A stretch of 17,502 nucleotides of DNA, from positions 1-17,502 of the forward strand of contig DAHZZC010000248.1 in the NCBI GenBank assembly GCA_027435495.1, in the 5' to 3' direction. Made by a program: the position numbers and the translations under genes. This document shows positions 14,010 to 17,502 of the stretch, piece by piece. Source of the stretch: Planctomycetales bacterium (GTDB lineage: Bacteria; Planctomycetota; Planctomycetia; Isosphaerales; Isosphaeraceae). Within the stretch, counting starts at the first letter, position 1. Each line of letters begins with the position of its first letter. Under the pieces are notes generated by a model. That model had not been told where the DNA came from, did not search any database, and was given only the letters and a program-made list of their open reading frames with translations.

Positions 14010-15581
14010 GTGAAGGCTTCGCTGAAGATTTGCCTCGGATCGGTGTGGCTCGCGGCCATCTCGCCCGTGATGGCACGCGGGCAGGAGCGCCCGACGGCGC
14101 CAACGGCGGTCCGACTGGGCACGCCGGCGCCGGCCGTTCGGATGCCGACGATTCCCGCGTTACCCGAGCCGTCGGAGTCGACCGAGATCCGGACGACGGC
14201 CGAGGGGCGAGGGTTCCCGATCCTCGACGGTCAGGAAGTGCAACCGATCGACCTTGCGAATGCGCTCCGGCTGGCCGGAGCGCGCGCCCTGGATATCGCG
14301 ACGGCGCGTGAGCAGGTTCTGCACGCGGTTGGCCAGCTCGACCAGGCGCGCGGGCTCTGGCTGCCGAGCCTCTTCACCGGGCCGACGTATTATCGGCTGG
14401 ACGGACAGGTGCAGGAGATCAACGGGAAGGTGATCACGGTGAGTCGAGGGTCGCTCTCGTTGAGCTCGACGGCAACGCTCGCCAACAGCTTTCCCGCGGC
14501 GCCGCCAGGTTCGGGCTTCCCGGCGCTGAACAGCCTGAGCGGGACGCTCCGGATCTCCGACGCGATCTTCGGGGTGAAGGTCGCGAAGCGGACGATCGCG
14601 GCGAACCGGGCGGGAGTTGCCGCCGCGACGAACGACGCGATCCTGGGAGCGGCGGAGGGCTATTTCGACCTTCAGGAGGCAGCCGGGATGCTCCAGATCG
14701 CCCGAGAAGCCGCCGAGAATGCGGGGTCCCTCGCGGCAATCACGGGGAGTTTCGTCAAATCCGGAGCCGGTCTTGAAGCCGATCATCGCCGGATCCTTGC
14801 GGAATTGCGGAGCCGAAAGCGATCGATTCGGATGGCCGTCGGTCAACTGGAGGTTGCCTCGGCCAACCTGGTCCGTCCGCTCCTGATCGATCCGCACGTG
14901 GTGGTGGCACCCGCCGAGCCCGCGGAGACCGTCTATCGACCGGTCGCCGACGACTGCGTTCTCGACGACCTGATCACGCAGGCCTGGCGATGGCGGCCCG
15001 AGCTTTTGCAAGCGCGCGAACTGGTCGAGGCGTCGATTTATCGGCTCAAGCAAGCGAGGCTGCGGCCGTTCGTCCCCTCACTGGCGGTGAGCTATGCGGG
15101 AGGCGGATTTGGAGGCGGCGTCGGGTCGTACTTCGGCAACTTCAGCGGCCGGGGCGACCTTGCGGCCAGTCTCTTCTGGGATCTCCGCGGCCTCGGCCTG
15201 ATCGACCGGGGCGTGATCCGGCAGGCGCACGCGGGCCGACACATGGCCGACATCGATTTTTTGCGGATTCAGGCACAGGTGGCCGCGGACGTCGTCGCCG
15301 CGTACAAGGCGCGCCGGGCCGCGGCGGACTCGATGGAGGATGCACGCGAGTCGGTCGCCGAGGCGGTGCAGTCGCTCAAGCTGAACATGACCAATATCCG
15401 GGGCGGCGGCGGACTTCCCGGCGCGACTCGACCGATCGAGGTTCTTCAGCCGATCCAGGCGCTGGCGTTCTCGCGGACCGATTACCTGACGGCGGTGCTC
15501 GCTTATAACCGGGCGCAGTTCCGGCTCCATCGGGCCATCGGCCGGGCGCCGATGATCCCGGCGGGCGAGGCGGCGAAGTGA
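14010..15581 (+). CDS. TolC-family outer-membrane efflux protein
   Basis: The 523-residue protein starts MKASLKICLGSVWLAAIS, a signal peptide with probable cleavage near residue 24 (VMARG|QE). A Pro/Thr-rich stretch to about residue 50 is followed by two OEP-type repeats. In the first, LANALRLAGARALDIATARE and GQLDQARGLWLPSL mark the helix and entry into the first beta strands, and AAEGYFDLQEAAGMLQIARE the return helix. In the second, WRWRPELLQARELVEASIYR and ARLRPFVPSLAVSY repeat the pattern, then a glycine-rich strand/loop (GGGFGGGVGSYFGNFSG), and long helices to the end (LTAVLAYNRAQFRLHRAIG). It would form a trimeric channel across outer membrane and periplasm. No lipobox cysteine is present. 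It lies 148 bases after the permease-adaptor fusion and is the only outer-membrane factor visible, so it probably serves that pump and possibly the CusA-like one. It ends 4 bases from the convergent kinase gene. Confidence 0.93.
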   Translation: MKASLKICLGSVWLAAISPVMARGQERPTAPTAVRLGTPAPAVRMPTIPALPEPSESTEIRTTAEGRGFPILDGQEVQPIDLANALRLAGARALDIATAREQVLHAVGQLDQARGLWLPSLFTGPTYYRLDGQVQEINGKVITVSRGSLSLSSTATLANSFPAAPPGSGFPALNSLSGTLRISDAIFGVKVAKRTIAANRAGVAAATNDAILGAAEGYFDLQEAAGMLQIAREAAENAGSLAAITGSFVKSGAGLEADHRRILAELRSRKRSIRMAVGQLEVASANLVRPLLIDPHVVVAPAEPAETVYRPVADDCVLDDLITQAWRWRPELLQARELVEASIYRLKQARLRPFVPSLAVSYAGGGFGGGVGSYFGNFSGRGDLAASLFWDLRGLGLIDRGVIRQAHAGRHMADIDFLRIQAQVAADVVAAYKARRAAADSMEDARESVAEAVQSLKLNMTNIRGGGGLPGATRPIEVLQPIQALAFSRTDYLTAVLAYNRAQFRLHRAIGRAPMIPAGEAAK

Positions 15582-15585
15582 GCGG

Positions 15586-17121
15586 TCAGGATCGAATCGA
15601 GGGATGGCCGAGCCCGCCTGGCTCGCCGATATGGGCGAGGAGGCGCTCGAGGTCGTCGAGGTCGAGCGGCTTGACAAGGTGCTGGTCGAACCCGGCCTCT
15701 CGTGTGCGTCGGCGGTCCTCTTCTCGTCCGTAGCCGGTCATCGCGATCAGGACAACCTCCGCCGAGCCGGGTCGGCCGCGAAGCTCCTGGGCAACCTGGT
15801 AACCGTCCATCCCGGGCAGACCGATGTCGAGCAGGATGACGTCGGGGCGGAAGACGGCAGCCTCTTCGAGGGCGTCGGGCCCCGCATGCGCGACCCGGCA
15901 TTCGTGACCCCAGAGCTTGATGATCAGGCTCAGGCTATCGGCCGAGGGAAGATTGTCGTCGACCACCAGCACCCTGCGCGAGGCGCCCGGGGTCGGCAGT
16001 GGAGGAGGAGGAGGCGGAACGTCGGCCTTGATGGCCTCCTTTGAGATCGGGAGCCGGACGACGAACTCGCTGCCTCGTCCTGGCCCATCGCTGCGTGCGA
16101 CAAGGGAGCCGTGGTGCATCTGGACGAGGTTGCGCGCCAGCGTCAATCCGATACCGAGCCCCCCCTGCGAGCGGGCCAGGGAATGGTCGACCTGGGTAAA
16201 CAGGCCGAAGATCGCCTCCTGCATCTCGCGATCGATGCCGATGCCGTCGTCCTTGACCCGGATCGTCACGTCGTCGCCATCCACCTCGGCCGCGACGTCA
16301 ATGCGCCCGCCCTTGTCGGTGTACTTGACGGCGTTGTTCAAAAGGTTATTCATAACCTGTTCAAGCCGGACGGGGTCGGCCCAGATGCGAACGGGCTCAT
16401 CCGGGAGCGTGACGTGGAGCTCGTGCGACTTGGCGGCGAGTTGGGTCCGAACGGTCTCGATCGACCGCTGAATCAGGGCCGTGGCGCTCACCGGTTCGAG
16501 CCGAAGCTGGATCTTGCCGCGCGTGATTCGAGAGACGTCGAGCAGGTCGTCGACCAGTCGGGCCATGCACCGGACCTGTTGCTCGACGATGTCGCGCATC
16601 CGCTCGCGGAGGACCTGGTCGTCGCCGCGAAGCCGCATGATGTGGACGGCGTTGAGGATCGGCGCGAGCGGGTTGCGTAGCTCGTGCGAGAGCATCGCCA
16701 GGAACTCGTCCTTCCGCTGATCGGCGACGGCCAGCTCGGCGATTTTCTGGCGGAGCTCCTCCTCCAGAATCTTGCGGTCGCTGATATCGCGGAGCGAGGC
16801 GAGGAGCGCGGGCTCACCTTCCCACTCGGTCTCGACGACCCGCATCTCAACGACGACGACCTTCCCGTCACGGAAAGGGAGGTCGATCTCGGTGGTTTCA
16901 CCGGCGAGGATCGGAATGCCGAAGAACCGACCGACCAGCTCGGTGGCGGAGCGATTCAGGAGGGAAGTCGCCGCTGGATTGGCGTAGCGGATGGTTCCGT
17001 CGGAACGGACCACCAGCATGCCGTCGGCATTGCTCTCGATCAGCTTTCGGAAGCGAGCCTCGCTCGCCCCTGGCGACGGAGATTGAGGATTCGCGGGACT
17101 CTGCGAAGGTTCGGGCGTCAT
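15586..17121 (-). CDS. Hybrid sensor histidine kinase (PAS-HisKA-HATPase-REC)
   Basis: The 511-residue protein has no membrane segment and is probably cytoplasmic. A PAS domain (about residues 22-115; FRKLIESNADGMLVV, GTIRYANPAA) leads through a coiled coil (ISDRKILEEELRQKIAEL) to the HisKA domain with phospho-acceptor His146 in AMLSHELRNPL. The ATPase domain shows the N box (NNLLNNAVKYT, Asn263), G1 (DDGIGID, 291-297) and G2 (GGLGIGL, 320-326). After a proline run (369-377), a C-terminal receiver has the acidic pair Asp388/Asp389, phospho-acceptor Asp432 (LLDIGLPGMDG), Thr462 and Lys484. All catalytic positions look intact. It lies 85 bases downstream of kaiB on the same strand, so it is likely co-transcribed and may be the output or input kinase of a Kai-like timing or stress module, by analogy with kai gene clusters outside cyanobacteria. 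No DNA-binding output domain is present; a separate Hpt or regulator would be needed for further relay. Confidence 0.95.
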   Translation of the reverse strand: MTPEPSQSPANPQSPSPGASEARFRKLIESNADGMLVVRSDGTIRYANPAATSLLNRSATELVGRFFGIPILAGETTEIDLPFRDGKVVVVEMRVVETEWEGEPALLASLRDISDRKILEEELRQKIAELAVADQRKDEFLAMLSHELRNPLAPILNAVHIMRLRGDDQVLRERMRDIVEQQVRCMARLVDDLLDVSRITRGKIQLRLEPVSATALIQRSIETVRTQLAAKSHELHVTLPDEPVRIWADPVRLEQVMNNLLNNAVKYTDKGGRIDVAAEVDGDDVTIRVKDDGIGIDREMQEAIFGLFTQVDHSLARSQGGLGIGLTLARNLVQMHHGSLVARSDGPGRGSEFVVRLPISKEAIKADVPPPPPPLPTPGASRRVLVVDDNLPSADSLSLIIKLWGHECRVAHAGPDALEEAAVFRPDVILLDIGLPGMDGYQVAQELRGRPGSAEVVLIAMTGYGREEDRRRTREAGFDQHLVKPLDLDDLERLLAHIGEPGGLGHPSIRS

Positions 17122-17157
17122 GTTCAGCGAGGGTCTCGGCTCTTACATAAGACCTGG

Positions 17158-17197
17158 CGCGACAGGCCGGGGCATCCAGTCCGGAAGAGATGTCGCG
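17158..17197. other. Inverted repeat between kaiB and the hybrid kinase gene
   Basis: CGCGACA (17158-17164) and TGTCGCG (17191-17197) are perfect 7-base arms around a 26-base loop. They lie in the 85-base spacer between the two minus-strand genes. This could be an mRNA structure affecting translation or processing of the kinase message, or a chance repeat in GC-rich DNA. Confidence 0.3.
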
Positions 17198-17206
17198 GCA
17201 GACCCG

Positions 17207-17485
17207 CTAAACCTGCGAGGACCAGAGGTCCAGGCCAAGAAGAACCCGCTCGGTGTCCGAAAGATCGCCGATGATCCGGCGGATCGGCGGCGGCAATTCC
17301 TTGACCACCGTTGGTGTCGCCAGAATTTTCTCGTCCTCGGCAAGCTGGGGCCGCTCCAGCACGTCGATCACGACCAGCTCATACTGGTCGTCCAGTTCCG
17401 TATCGCAAATCCGCCGCAGGTTCTCGATGGCCCGAAGGGATCGCGGGGTCTGGCCGGTGATGTAAAGCTTAATGACGTACTTCAT
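17207..17485 (-). CDS. kaiB: KaiB-family circadian clock protein
   Basis: The 92-residue product aligns by eye along its whole length with cyanobacterial KaiB: YVIKLYITGQTPRSLRAIEN (compare LKLYVAGNTPNSVRAL), LVVIDVLERPQLAEDEKILA (VIDVLKNPQLAEEDKILA), TPTVVKELPPPIRRIIGDLS and LLGLDLW. The C-terminal Gly and Asp in LLGLDL match positions known to govern KaiB fold switching, and the cis-proline-rich region is conserved, so it may be able to adopt the thioredoxin-like KaiC-binding fold. It lacks the acidic C-terminal tail of Synechococcus KaiB. In cyanobacteria KaiB binds phosphorylated KaiC and resets its cycle; outside cyanobacteria kaiB-kaiC pairs have been linked to stress tolerance and timing. 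No kaiC is in the window; it would be expected upstream, beyond base 17502. The ATG lies 17 bases from the window edge and has no obvious ribosome site in what is visible. The hybrid kinase follows 85 bases downstream. Confidence 0.96.
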   Translation of the reverse strand: MKYVIKLYITGQTPRSLRAIENLRRICDTELDDQYELVVIDVLERPQLAEDEKILATPTVVKELPPPIRRIIGDLSDTERVLLGLDLWSSQV

Positions 17486-17502
17486 CGTGGTTGGATTCCG
17501 AT

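Overview
The window looks like chromosomal DNA of a planctomycete, probably of the Isosphaeraceae/Gemmataceae kind. This is inferred from the high GC content, a DUF1559 pseudopilin-like protein (a family strongly expanded in Planctomycetota), and metal-efflux proteins with repeated heavy-metal-binding CxxC/CxxxG modules. No rRNA, tRNA, CRISPR array or insertion sequence was recognised.

Layout. The left edge (1-240, possibly to about 345) holds a decayed remnant of a DUF1016/YhcG-type gene with an in-frame TAG and a frameshift. Next comes a small exported cysteine-containing protein (440-880). A long plus-strand run follows: DUF1559 pseudopilin-like protein (1143-2195), two tandem paralogous small lipoproteins (2210-2674 and 2649-3113), an unusual metal-binding RND adaptor (3119-4648), an oversized CusA-like heavy-metal RND permease (4645-8667), a PadR-family regulator with its own probable promoter/operator (8855-9211), a second RND permease fused in frame to its periplasmic adaptor (9344-13861), and a TolC-family outer-membrane factor (14010-15581). 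Genes from 1143 to 8667 overlap or sit within 14 bases of one another, so they are very likely one transcript. padR, the fusion gene and the tolC-like gene form a second unit in the same direction.

The right end is on the minus strand and converges on the tolC-like gene with a 4-base gap. It holds a KaiB clock-family protein (17207-17485) followed by a PAS/histidine-kinase/receiver hybrid kinase (15586-17121). This looks like the downstream part of a kai-type operon whose kaiC, if present, would lie beyond base 17502.

How the genes may work together (inference). The CusA-like pump and its metal-binding adaptor would handle Cu/Ag-type ions in the periplasm. The fused permease-adaptor plus the TolC-like channel would form a tripartite exporter repressed by PadR. 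The only outer-membrane factor visible is downstream of the second system. The first adaptor appears to lack the alpha-helical hairpin that normally contacts TolC, so the two systems may act in series or share the channel. The most unusual items are the permease-adaptor fusion with a retained lipoprotein-like signal segment, the apparently hairpin-less adaptor with three metal-binding modules and a YHS-like tail, and the CusA homologue with about 200 extra periplasmic residues and an extra membrane-helix pair.
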